Assembly: GCA_033239525.1 (NCBI GenBank)
Contig: BSYO01000035.1
Coordinates: 4,500,627-4,564,626, forward strand
Reading direction: 5' to 3'
Length of the DNA: 64,000 nt
Source: Nepenthes gracilis
Taxonomy: Eukaryota > Streptophyta > Magnoliopsida > Caryophyllales > Nepenthaceae
Shown here: piece after piece, positions 26,338 through 37,437 of the stretch
How the letters are laid out: each line of letters opens with the position of its first letter
How positions within the stretch are numbered: the stretch's first letter is position 1
Position numbers and translations under genes: made by a program
The notes under the pieces: generated by a model
The model's input: the letters and a program-made list of their open reading frames with translations, nothing else
What the model was told of the DNA's origin: nothing
Database searches by the model: none

Positions 26338-26967
26338 TGATAGGTACAGTATACTGAGCCTAGAAAACCGTTCAAATCACTTTATCCAATCCGATGGCGG
26401 TTATCTTCGGCTGTTAGTTACGGATAAGTGTGACCGGCGGTTATCTTTGGCGGTTGGCTATGGATAAAATCCTCCAACTATATAAAGACTTCATCCTAAC
26501 AGGAAAAAAGAGATGAGAAAAAAGGAAAAGAAACGGGGAAAAAACGGCCGAAAACCTCCAGAAAGAAAGTTAAGAAGGAGGTCAGCCCTCCATTATCCCA
26601 GGTGGCCAAAATAATTTCTCAAGGGCCGATCCAAACAATCTCCATCTCTCTCCAAGAGATTCCCTTCAAGGGACATCTATCCTCAAGCATACTTATAAGC
26701 CGTCTATCAATAAGACGCATCCACGCTCAACTTACCACACATGCATCCCCCATTTATCTTTCTATATTTTTTAAAAGACATCTGACTTGAATGCCGGAAG
26801 GTTTATGGTGGGAGCAATTCCTGCCGACTTCTGACATCTCGTTTTTAGTTGTGTTGCACAGAGTTCAAGTTTGAAGTTATGGATGGCGGATCCGTGTCAG
26901 ATTGACCAGCAAGAAGATCCGATTTGCAGTCCCTGATCCGTAAAATAACCCGTATTCCTGGTACGCA
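26338..26967 (+). mobile_element. Solo LTR with 5-bp target duplication
   Basis: Starts TGATAGGTAC and ends GGTACGCA, 630 bp long, flanked by the perfect duplication ATAAT (26333-26337 and 26968-26972). A TATA box (CTATATAAAG, about 26478-26487) and a purine-rich leader make it a plus-strand LTR. No internal region or partner LTR is present. Confidence 0.85.
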
Positions 26968-27335
26968 ATAATAATTTTTATTGCTTCTATTACAAATTTT
27001 AAAGTAAGTTTATAATAATTTTGTTGACTACTGTGATTTATTTTTATTAAAATGATAATATAATTATTTTGAATTTATTTTATTAATTAAAAATTAATAA
27101 AATATAAAATTATTAATCTTATCTATATCTGACTCTGATTGAAAATGAACACTAAAGTGAAATAAAAAGGTGTAAAGCCAATGCACCTAATTGTGTTCTC
27201 TATATCATCTCAGTGCCCACTCATTCTACTGCAAATTTTTAATGTTATTTCTTTCAAATATCAACTTTGTATTAGGGGCCCAAAAATAATTAAAAAAGGT
27301 TAAGGGCATAAAAATAAAAACACTATATATATATT

Positions 27336-27828
27336 TGTTGACAAAAGAAATTTTTATGATGTTTAAACATTAATTTTTTACATAACAAAAAAATATATTC
27401 GTGTTGTGTTTTAATAATTATAATATAATAAAATTTAGGTGTTAGCTTGGTTTGTATGTAAAATAAAATAACCATAAAACTAATATTTTTGAGGTTAAAT
27501 TATTAATCTTGTTATCATATCTAAGCTAATTTAAAGTTATATCAATATTACCTTTAGTGAATTTAGTTTGTATTTATTAACTTTAGTTATCCTTATTGAT
27601 TACGATTTTTTCATTTTGAATTTATTCAAATTGTAGTTAATTTTTTTTTGGTAAACCAAATTAATAGAAATGAAATATGCTAAATTTTTATTTTTTAGTG
27701 TCAATTTGTATTTGTTTGGCTTGATAAAAAAACATATAAGTATTAGAATTTAATAAATGTGAAATATATGATAAAATTGGCTTAAATTGAATATAAAAAA
27801 TCAAATTATTTAGTGTAATTTTTGTTAC
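27336..27828. repeat. Direct repeat, copy 2
   Basis: Partner of 23518-23958; it carries a ~60-bp insertion near its start (about 27380-27440). Both solo LTRs lie between the two copies. The ends do not look like LTR ends. Confidence 0.75.
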
Positions 27829-28270
27829 AGAAGCCCGGCCTTACTCTTTCTTCTCTATTGATGGAGTCTTGGCAGCAAAATCATGCCACAAGAAGAATGA
27901 GGGCACTTCAGTGGCAGCTTATAGACACCTGACATCAGAATCCCTTGCTGCTCTCTCTCGGCTTGACTCCATTCTCTAGCACCTTTATCATCAATGGATT
28001 AGTATTTAAATAGACTCATTGATCAAAAATTTTGGAGGGAAAGAGAGAATCAGACGATTTAAACGTATTACAATCAATTAGGATTTTTGTTAGAGAAGAT
28101 CCGAATAGAATAATAAAACAGCCAAATTGTTAAAGAATGCTGAGAGAAGGGAAGAGAAAAGCGTGCTATACGGAAGCGTAACGAGAGAGAGACAGATTTG
28201 CCAGATGAAAGAGAGAAAAAGACCGAGGAAATGGTGGGTGAGGAAGGCTCAAGAAGAAGCGTGAGGTGGT
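27829..28270. other. Balanced-composition patch, function unknown
   Basis: A GC-richer island in AT-rich DNA with purine-rich sequence at 28130-28260. No protein frame. Nested complementary blocks at 27861-27972 (ATGGAGTC/GACTCCAT, GCAGC/GCTGC, TGCCAC/GTGGCA) could fold, but the loops are uneven. Confidence 0.35.
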
Positions 28271-28279
28271 GATGTAAGG

Positions 28280-28395
28280 TTTAATAATAATAATATTATT
28301 ATTATTATATCCTATCACTATTACTATTATTATTAATAATTATATATAATTATATTATTTATTATTATTATTATTGTATTATTATTAATAATACA
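28280..28395. repeat. (ATT)n/(AAT)n microsatellite region
   Basis: Several imperfect runs of TAA/ATT trinucleotides. Confidence 0.9.
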
Positions 28396-29740
28396 TTGGT
28401 GCCATTAATTTTAACTGATATATTTTAATATAATATTTATATCTCAATATCACAATTAAAATTATTAATTGTGATATATTTTATTTTAAAAATATACCTT
28501 GATTCTCTGAAAATTAATTTGACTCAATTATGAAATATTGCCATTAAAATATTACCATAATTAATAATTTTAATCGACATATTAAGAAACGTCCAACTCG
28601 AAATATCTCAGTATTACAATTCTCCTCTTTTAAAAGAATTTCATCCTCAAATATAGGTCTATAAGTTATAATTATTTTAGATTATTTTAGGACTTATTTT
28701 AGTTTACGATCGTTATATAGTTACTTATCGTTATATAGTTTAAGATCGTTATATTTGAAATAATATCGCTTGTTGTGGGGGTTGCCCATTTTTTTAGTCA
28801 TTTGTTCGAAACAAACAGAATTAAACCGATTCTAAAGTTTATAGTGTACGATTCCATCTGTCTCCTTATTCCCATGTATACAAACAACATAAGTTAGTTC
28901 AATCACTGTGTAAGAATTGCGACTCAGAGTGCCACTAGCCCAGTATATGAGCTAAGTCACTAATTGTAATGATTCAATGATATCGACTATGTGCTTGGCC
29001 ACCAAACGAAGTTATAAAAAAATGTTTGAAATCTATGTCCAATTATTATATTTATTAATAAAGTAAGGTGACTTAGAAATTTTTTTATCCTACATATATT
29101 ATTGACTCATAATACTCACTTATCTTAGGTTCTAAAATATATTACAAATTTTATGACCCAGAATAACCAATGATATCATAAGTCCTCAATCAATTGAAAA
29201 ATTCTAATATTAATTGGTAAGTTCTAATTTCTAAATCCTCAAATATTATTATAGAACTTTATTTCTCTAATACTATAACTATGACAATTAGTATTCAAAT
29301 AACTCAACTTGACCCAACTCGAACCGCTTAACCAACCTGAACCGACAATATGAGAAACTTTAATTATAAATAATCATCATAAATATATCATTAATTAAAA
29401 CATTCGTAATAAAATAAGATAACAATAATTATCTATAAATAAAAAATTTTTGAGATAGTAATCCCCATGAGATGTCCAAAATTGCAATAAAAAGAAAAAG
29501 CCTCAAAATTTTCTTATTATGAACATTTAACTCTGAAAGTGTTTATACTTGAAATCTCATCAACAAATGCAAAATTTCTACTAATTTGGTATCAACTCTC
29601 TACCCTAAAATTAATAAAATGTAATAGTAAACTAAATGTCTAATACGTAAATAAATCAATAATAACCAAATGTCCAAACGGTTAATATCAATATAACTAC
29701 GATTAATATCGATAGATATTCTTAAGAGTACAAAGTCAAA
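28396..29740. other. AT-rich DNA, possible old LTR-element remnant
   Basis: CTCCTCTTTTAAAAGAATTTCATCC followed by TCAAA at 28621-28650 resembles the LTR-proximal coding end of minus-strand chromodomain gypsy elements, such as the one at 37.4 kb here. No domain is readable and no borders are seen. Confidence 0.3.
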
Positions 29741-29840
29741 AATAAAGAGAGCTTGTGACTAAACCCGAATTCAAAATCGGAACAAAATAACAAAGGAAGC
29801 ACTAGAACTCTGGTTCAACTTTCTGTTCCGGTAACCATCT

Positions 29841-30092
29841 TTAAGCCTCCCTTCGGGTGAAGTAGAGTTTACCCATCACATGGAGAATAGCAACAAAGGC
29901 GATAAAGCCAATGCTCATAACAAGAACAGTGTTCGGGGAAATCTTCAAACCGGGGGCATCGTCCGTATAGAACTGGAGCATAGTCCCACTAGCATTGCCA
30001 GCAGCACCACTACCCGCCATTGGCCTCCTCCTCCGAAGACTGGCAGCTGCAGCAGCACTACCTCTTGGGGGTGCAGGTCCATTAGGTGCCAT
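29841..30092 (-). CDS. SEC61B: Protein transport protein Sec61 subunit beta
   Basis: Small tail-anchored subunit of the ER Sec61 translocon, which conducts nascent secretory and membrane proteins into the ER. The 83-residue product fits the family (about 80 in plants). It has a flexible Pro/Ala/Ser N-terminus, an SLRRRR basic patch (residues 18-23), the family signature [20 protein letters not shown] (38-57), and one C-terminal membrane helix (about 55-76) ending GKLYFTR. The frame stays open upstream to a TTG at 30107, but the first ATG is at 30092, giving [11 protein letters not shown] as the plausible start. The coding sequence is a single exon. The upstream sequence has a clean acceptor (TTTTACAG), so the leader is spliced. 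No damage is seen and it is likely functional. Confidence 0.95.
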   Translation of the reverse strand: MAPNGPAPPRGSAAAAASLRRRRPMAGSGAAGNASGTMLQFYTDDAPGLKISPNTVLVMSIGFIAFVAILHVMGKLYFTRREA

Positions 30093-31620
30093 TTTCGTGG
30101 AAGCCAATCACAACTCTAGAGCTCAACCACCTGTAAAAATGACCAAAAAAAAAGTACCTATTAATATGATACTTATCAATTTATTTATTTTTATATAAAT
30201 TAATAAATATAAATAGATAAATAAGCCATCACACCACAAAAAATATAATATCTTAAAAATGTCTGCCTAGACGGCTACCACTCAAAATAAATGATGAGAG
30301 CCACATTAAAGATGGTTCTCTCTTTGGCATTAAGCAGATGACAATGAAGGAGTTTAGGTGAGCAACAGTCCATCCCACTTGTATCCCCCTCCTTACCTGA
30401 CAATTCTCATTAGCTTTCTTCTCATTTGCTCATTCATTAAGTTGTGGGATGTTCCTCGCAGTGAATATAGAATGTCCCCACTTCTTGCAGTTCAATCATT
30501 GTTGTAGAAATCACTCATACATGTCTTTTAAGAGACATGATCAATAGCAGTCTGTTCGATTTTCACTTCTTGCACTATCCAATTCATGTTTCTCTTCTTC
30601 TCTACTTGACTGGCCCACAAAAAGAGTTCTCCAAATCCTATTTATCTCACATATCAGGAAGCCAGTCCTCTCAGCTCAAATTTGATTTCTGTAAGCACCA
30701 ATTCATTATCTTAAATTTTGATCATAACTAGGCATCAGCATAATTTCAACTTTGTTGGGCCAACCTGGCTTTGGTTTCCATTTGATTCTCTCTAATATCG
30801 TCATTTCATCAACTTGCAGACATAGACTAGACTTGTTCATATTCGATTAATTCACCATTTTCTTTCCTCGTCTCTGCATTGAATCGAGGGGGCCGGTGCA
30901 GGAAAGTGCGATCCTACTCTGAGAGTGCTAACCAACTCACCTGCTTAGTCTTCTGTTCTTCACAAATCTTGGTCTCAAGATTAAACGATTTTATAAGTTA
31001 TGTTTCATAATAATATAACACTTAGGGTTAATTGATTTTCTAACTATAATTCTAGTAAATTCAGTTGCAGTAAATGCGGTTTTGTTGGGAACAACATTCA
31101 AAACTCCCCAAAAAATTGTATTGTCAGTTCAATCCTAACTTCTGAGATCGGCATAAACCAGAGAACAAGATCTCCGTCCTACCACATCACAGTTCGTAAT
31201 GACAATAAATTCGAGAAAATAAAAAAAAAAATTATAAATTCTACATGAATTCTAATACATCAAAAGCCCCAGCATAGCTCTACTTACACAATTGACTTCG
31301 AGTAAGCAAATCTCAGAGGTATAATCAAAGGAAATGCGTGTGAATTGCAGAAGAGCAATTAACGACAACAAATGAATTCAACAAGACAAAAATTCGAACG
31401 AGATCCAGATTAATTCAGGCGCTTCCTAACCCAACTGGAAAACATCAGATCGAACACAAATCTTGACTTCAAATCAAAGTAAAACGTAAAGAAATTCAAA
31501 CTCAGCATAAGAATATTTACGGATCACATCCAACAACATATGCGGGAATAGAGAGAGAGAGAGCGAGAGAGAGGCTCGCCTTTTCTCCAGTACGTGAATA
31601 AGGTTTGTGCGTCTTTGGAA
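30093..31620 (-). other. SEC61B: Spliced 5' leader of SEC61B with 1.39-kb intron
   Basis: On the minus strand, a CT-rich leader exon (about 31620-31521, containing a (CT)n run at 31549-31573) ends at a donor GATCC/GTAAAT. The intron spans 31520-30131 and ends TTTTACAG. The second leader exon is 30130-30093, just before the ATG. The transcription start is inferred from the leader-like sequence. A long intron in the leader is common in highly expressed plant housekeeping genes. Confidence 0.6.
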
Positions 31621-31708
31621 AAGAATTGCTATGGCCTGGGATTAAACTCGGATTCATATTTCAAACTCGTGGGTTTTTTTGGAACGCTTGGGCTCCACGT
31701 CTTGTTAA

Positions 31709-31727
31709 CCAATCACATGCTTCCACG
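31709..31727 (+). promoter_or_regulatory. ER stress response element (ERSE) upstream of SEC61B
   Basis: Exact match to CCAAT-N9-CCACG: CCAAT at 31709-31713, nine bases, CCACG at 31723-31727. A second CCACGTCT-type core sits at 31695-31702. It lies about 90 bp upstream of the presumed SEC61B leader. The element is known to work in either orientation, with NF-Y on CCAAT and a bZIP factor (bZIP28 type) on CCACG. Translocon subunits are known targets of the unfolded protein response, so position and function agree. Confidence 0.7.
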
Positions 31728-31739
31728 TCTCACCCTATT

Positions 31740-33165
31740 TTCTCTTTATATAAAATCTATTAAAATTTTAAAATTATAAAAATAAAATAAAATAAGCCTC
31801 CCTCTCGTATAACTAGGAAATTATAGATGATTTAGAGAGGTAAAATGTATAGTAATATTCTTTTAAATTAGAAGATTATTTAGGACCATGTTTTTGTGAT
31901 TTTAAGATAGTATTAAATGTTGTTATATTTTTATCTATTTTATTTTTATGATGGTCGCTGCTATAAATATATGAATTAGATATTATATAATTTAACTGTA
32001 TTTTAATAATATTATTATTTTATTTTTATATAATTTTTTTAATGTGTGTGAAATAATAATATTATTATATAATTTATATAGATATAATTGGTTATATGAA
32101 TAAGTTTTTGGTTGAAGTTGCTCTTCCAAAAATGTGTTCAGTTATATAGGTGGAGTGGGAAATAAAAATGCTAGATTATAGCATGAAAGTTAACTATAAA
32201 TTTGCAATAAATTCGACTACTAAGGAGTGTTTTGATTAATTCTATTGGTATAAAATGTTATTATAGTTGAGATGTGATATTTAGATGTAAGGTAAATAGT
32301 TAATAACTTATAAAAATATATTATTTGAATGAAAATAATAGCTGAAAATGATGCTGAGATACAAAATGAGGGGTTTACCCGATAAAGGACTTATATCTGA
32401 TTAATTTATTTGTAAAGTTATAGCTTACTGAATAATAATTAGTAGTTAGGTCGATAAAACGATCAATAACACTAAAAATAAGATATGATCTATCAATTTT
32501 TTATTTATCAGAGATTTATAGAGCTTTAAGAAATAATAGAAGTAAAAAGATATCTAACTCAGTTAAAAATTAAATATAAACCTTTCTTTTTCTATTGAAT
32601 TCAGAGAAAGTCATTCATGACAAATTAATATAAGTTCAAATTCATAAGTATAATATAAGAAAATTGTATGCTAGTGAAGTACAATTACACATTTGTGAGT
32701 ATAATACCATGAAGCGTTTGATCAATTGTTCATAATTTCGTTTGATTATTTATGCATTTGATAAGTTCATCATATTTATTGAACATACTATTTTAATTTT
32801 AATTATTACTTAGTGAAAGATCATTTTATTTTTTTGGTAAGTTATTGTTGTTATTTAATTTTAAATTTTTATACATATCTGGATATTAAATTTGATTTAA
32901 AAAAATTTAAATTTACTTTCATTTCAAACTTTGCATACCACAACTAAAAATAATTACTTGAAAAGAACTATACTTTACTTCTTAAAATAGTCTTTGATGT
33001 TTAAGTAAGTTTCATTCTTAAAAAAAACCAGAATATAAAAGTAGATGGCTTGCCTTCGTATAATATTTAAAGAAAAAGTAACTTAGAGTGCTATACATTG
33101 TTTTCCTTATTTTTGAATTAGATCTCCCTTTTGGATAATAAGTTCATATTTATTTAACTGGAATT
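31740..33165. other. AT-rich intergenic DNA, no gene seen
   Basis: Upstream of SEC61B. No frames or repeat borders of note. Confidence 0.5.
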
Positions 33166-35335
33166 ATATATATTTTGATGGTTGTGTTAATTGGATGTAG
33201 TTAATGTCTGATAGTTGAACTAATAGTGGGCAATTAATATTTGTCAGTCCGAAAAATTCTCTCCTAAGTTAATCGTATAGTCAATAAATGGTTCGGTTTG
33301 ACATCCAAATATACCTCAATTCAAACATCTACTTAAATGGGATTATATTTGGCTTAATAACCATCCAATTATTTATTGAATGTTATCTTATCTTGATTAG
33401 GGCTTTATTACAATCGAACATCATTTCTCTAAGTTTCAGCCTAATGGGTCAAACACTACTCGCTCCTTTCATACTATTTTGGTCCTATCAACCATAAGCT
33501 CATTAGGCTAATAGATAAGTCAATCTAATTGATATTATACGTAATACATCTAGTTTTTGCATTAATTTCATTGGAAACAATTCAAAATTCAAGCCTTTGA
33601 TTTTTATCTTTAAAAGATAAATACTATTTATACACTCAATTGTATGTTTAATTATAATGAAATTGTTAATAGTATATGTAAATTCTATTCTATTTTAATT
33701 TTTATACTCTCAATTATCTCTTTATAAAAATAGTAAATTTGATATAATTGAATATGCAATCAAGTATATGAATAATTTTTTTTTTAATTCATAGAAGTAA
33801 TATATTATACTTTGTAAGTTATCTCATAAATTTTAAATGTTAAAACATATTTTTCTATATATATGATTCTAACTTACCACATAAAATTATATTATACTCT
33901 CATTTATTTGTAAAAATAAATGATATTTTTTGAGGCTAGTTATTCTTATTAATATTTTATACAATGATTAAAAAAATATATTTAATAAGTAATAATTAAT
34001 TTTGGACCAACCATGTAGCCAAACTTAGTCAAATACAATAGACTAAATAAATAATATATATATATATATGTTAGATTTTTTCAAAGGATTGGGTCTTCTC
34101 ATAATGTACCAACTCGATTTCATCTATGATCATATATACTGGCTGTAAAGTTATTTTATTTGTTAAAAAAGCTAACTCAGCATCTTTTTATTTTTTGCTC
34201 TATTTTTTCGTTCCTCCCTATTCATATAATATATAAGCAAAAGATAGGTATAAATTTATCTTATCTGTAATATATCAGCAACATTAGAAATTATGCAACA
34301 AAAAACCCATTAGGGTCTAATACCAATAAAAATAATGTGTCGTAGTTCATAGCTATAATGCTAGTTATTGATGGTTTATTAAAGAGAAATGACTAGTTAT
34401 GATTTGAGTGATTATGTCGACTGAAAGCTAATTAGTTCAATCACTATTGTATATATTCTGATCATGATAGTTAACATCTAATGATTGAATTGATAATTAG
34501 TAATTGATATTTGTCAATTCGAAAATCCTTATTATTTAGACTAACTGTATAATTAATAAACGGTTTGATTGGACACTTAGATGTGCCTTTATTCAAGCAT
34601 CTAGTCTTGGTTAGAGTTAAAATATAACCGACGTCGTATTCTATGGGATTTAGCATAATAAGCCGGATGCTACTTGCTCATTTCTTATTAGTTTGGGTCT
34701 ATCAATTATGAGTTTATTATGCTAACAGATTAAATCAGCCCGATTAATACTATATCTAATACATTTAGTTTTTGTATTAATTTTGTTATAAACATTTTAA
34801 AACTCAATCATTTATTTGATTTTTTAAAGGTAAATATTATTTATACGCTTAATTATATATCTAATTATATTGAAATTGTGTGAGTTCAATGTATTTTAAT
34901 TTTTAATATCTAAATTCTCTCTTTATACAAAAAAATAGTAAATTTGATATAATTAGGTGTGTGACTGGTTATATGAATAAAATTTATATTTTTTAAAATT
35001 CTTAGAAGTAAAACCTTATACGCTATAAGTTATCTCATAGATTTCAATTATTAGAACAAAATTATCTGTGGATATGATCGTAACTTACATGATAAAATTA
35101 TATTATATTCTCATTTATTTATAAAAATAAATATATTTATTTTTGAGGTTGGTTAATATTTCTCACAATGATTAAAAGAAAATATATTTAATGAGTAACG
35201 ATTAATTTTGGATCAACTATATAGACAAACTTAGACAAAGACCTGCAATATATCAAAATCCTCAAAAAATATATAGAAAAATAACCGTTAGAGTCTAACA
35301 CTAATGAAAATAAGTACGTGTCATAAATATTACAA
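33166..35335. repeat. Diverged tandem duplication, ~1.0-1.2 kb units
   Basis: Copy one is about 33166-34360 and copy two about 34420-35335. Ordered matching blocks include 33243-33330 with 34513-34600; AATACAT(C/T)TAGTTTTTG (33543 and 34758); AATAGTAAATTTGATATAATT (33728 and 34935); and TAATTTTGGA(C/T)CAAC (33995 and 35199). Copy one has a short (AT)n insertion at 34057-34070. No coding capacity was seen. Confidence 0.75.
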
Positions 35336-36214
35336 AAAAAAAAAAAAAAACCTATCATGTTTTCTAAGCAAATCATAGTGAAAACACCATGAATGGTATA
35401 GATGATTAATATGTATTTTATTATTAAAACAAAAATTGTAACAAATATAATACAATCACTGCTTCTCTTTGAGAAAAGTAGAACCTGATAACTCTATCGG
35501 GCTATTGGATCAAAATTCAGTTGCTAAAATTTAAAAGTAAAAAATATTAGAGGTGGTTATATTTTTTTTATTTTTTATAATATCAATATTTATTGGATAT
35601 TAATTTTAATATATACACAAATTTAATAAAAATAATTATTTAGATAGTATTATTTAATATTAAGATTATTTGATTTCTTTTTCAATCCAATGATAGAATT
35701 GGAGAAATATGTTCCTACTATTAGGGATATCTGCCGACGGTTTGGATGAATCGAAAGGAACAATAACGATAACGCATATGAGATAAACAATAATCACAAA
35801 ATAAAGAGACAAAGACATAAGTAATTTTGTATGAAAACCCTATTTTGAACAAGAGAAAAAAAATTACGAGACTATGCGTTTGAGAATATTCACTATATAT
35901 AATCGATTACACAAATTCTAAATACAAGATTATAAGAGCTCGATATTTTGTATTAGATGGACCCGAGCAACAGTGAAAACAAGATGGAATAATTTATTTT
36001 TGCCTTTTTCTTTCTTTCTTATCTTTTCTCTCTATGATGAAACTTTCTAATCTGATTTTACAAAGTATTTCTAGTGAAATCAAGATGGAATATTCACTAT
36101 CGCTCTCTTTTTATAAACTCTAAAGTGAATTTCGTGTGCTTTTTCATTGTGGGTCATTGGGACTGGCTATCGGATATCCTTCAATATAAGCAATTTGGTC
36201 GCCCTTTGGTTTTG
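35336..36214. other. Intergenic DNA, probably transposon-derived
   Basis: AT-rich to about 35700, then mixed composition with LTR-like wording (for example around 35820-35900), but no borders were identified. Confidence 0.35.
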
Positions 36215-36430
36215 GCAGTCTGGTCTCCCTTCAGTCTCGGTAATTCGGTGTACCCTTTTAGTCTGGTCATCCTTTTGAGGCAATAGTCCAGTTGCCTCTC
36301 GGATTAAGCAGTCCGGTCACCCTTCAATCTTGGTAATCCGGTCTCCCCTCTCAGTCTGGTCATCCTTTGGACGCAATAGTCCAGTCGCTTCTCAGATTAG
36401 GTAATCTGGTTACCCTTCGACATCGGCATT
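36215..36430. repeat. 93-bp tandem repeat, 2.3 units
   Basis: Units at 36215-36307, 36308-36400 and a partial third at 36401-36430. Each begins GCAGTC(T/C)GGT (the third GTAATCTGGT) and contains AGTCTGGTCATCCTTT, GCAATAGTCCAGT and CTC(G/A)GATTA. Inside the unit are shorter echoes of a GGTCxCCCTTxAGTCT motif, suggesting an older ~30-bp period. GC-rich relative to the surroundings. Confidence 0.85.
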
Positions 36431-36936
36431 CAGCCTTCGGCCATAGCACTTGGTTGCCCCTCAGTCTCGGCAGCTCGGCACTTGCATGAACACCGCAACC
36501 TTTGTCTCAGTTTGACTCCCATGTGTCATCGTCTAAAATGTCGAATGATTTATAAGTCGGGTATGAGCCCACACGGGAGTGACTCATGACACAATATCTT
36601 TTTGCCTTAACGAGAAGTAGGAATTCTTAATCCGAAGTGCAGATTCAATTGAGTATACTTGCCGATCTTATAGTTTTTTTCAAGTAGTGTGAGCAATGAA
36701 AGGGGTAGGGAAAAACTTGTCATTCAATAAAGAAATTTTAAAATTGTTGCGAGTACAAGCAGGTTGGGGTTTGAGCCTCCCCAAAAGGTATACTATGAGA
36801 GAGAAAAATTCTTCAAACTTATAAGATAGCCATTATAGAGCTGTCTTCCTGATGTGGAATTCGTAACATTCCTCTCATTTTGACAGTCGCAGACCTCGGT
36901 GATTACACCCTACGGTATTTACAATGCGACTTTCAA
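36431..36936. other. Transposon-like flank of the chromodomain element
   Basis: Balanced composition. 36745-36868 starts TGTTGCGA and ends TTCGTAACA, an 8-base inverted match with one mismatch, but the flanks show no target duplication. No protein was seen. This sequence, not a gene promoter, borders the gypsy element on its left. Confidence 0.35.
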
Positions 36937-37437
36937 TGTTGCGTCGTTGACTGTTATGATAGCTAGAAATCAGTCGGCCGATGGTCCTACAACACACAAA
37001 TCAGAGAAATGAGATGAAGGAAGAAGGGAAGAAGAGAAGAGGGAAAGGAAAAGAGAGAGGAGAATTTTGATAGAGGAGGGAGTTTGAGAGAGTTCGGGTG
37101 AAGAGAGAGGACGAGATGAGTCAGAAAAAATAGATTGTATTTCCTCCCTTCCTACTTACACAGTAACGTAAAGATATAGCCAATAGTAACCTTAACCGAC
37201 TAGCATAATAAGCTAACTATACTGTAACCAATGAGCATAACAATCTGGCCAACCATAACAACCCAATCATAACTCTATAGTCTTCTAACAGAAAGAAATA
37301 AACAGAATAAGTAGAATAAAATTTAAAGATAATCCTAGAATTTGAGGGGCCATTGACGCAGCCATGTACTTTGCCGAGAATGCAATGAATCGGTGGGTAC
37401 AATGGTATCCGTATCTATATTTACAAAACCTATAATA
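36937..37437 (-). repeat. 3' LTR of the chromodomain element
   Basis: 501 bp. It aligns end to end with 41978-42469. On the minus strand its start has drifted from TGTTACGGG to TATTATAGG, while the other end keeps CGCAACA. The purine-rich GATGAAGGCGATAA just inside is the likely polypurine tract. Confidence 0.85.

Noticed and set aside
27861..27972. Candidate microRNA-like foldback with three nested complementary blocks
   Set aside because: The loops between stems are very unequal (7 vs 30 and 3 vs 13 bases), unlike a microRNA precursor, and no known mature sequence was recognised.
36745..36868. Possible 124-bp mini-LTR or tRNA-derived SINE (TGTTGCGA..TTCGTAACA, with a GGTTTGAGCC box)
   Set aside because: No target duplication and no A-box at the right distance; the end similarity may be shared transposon wording.
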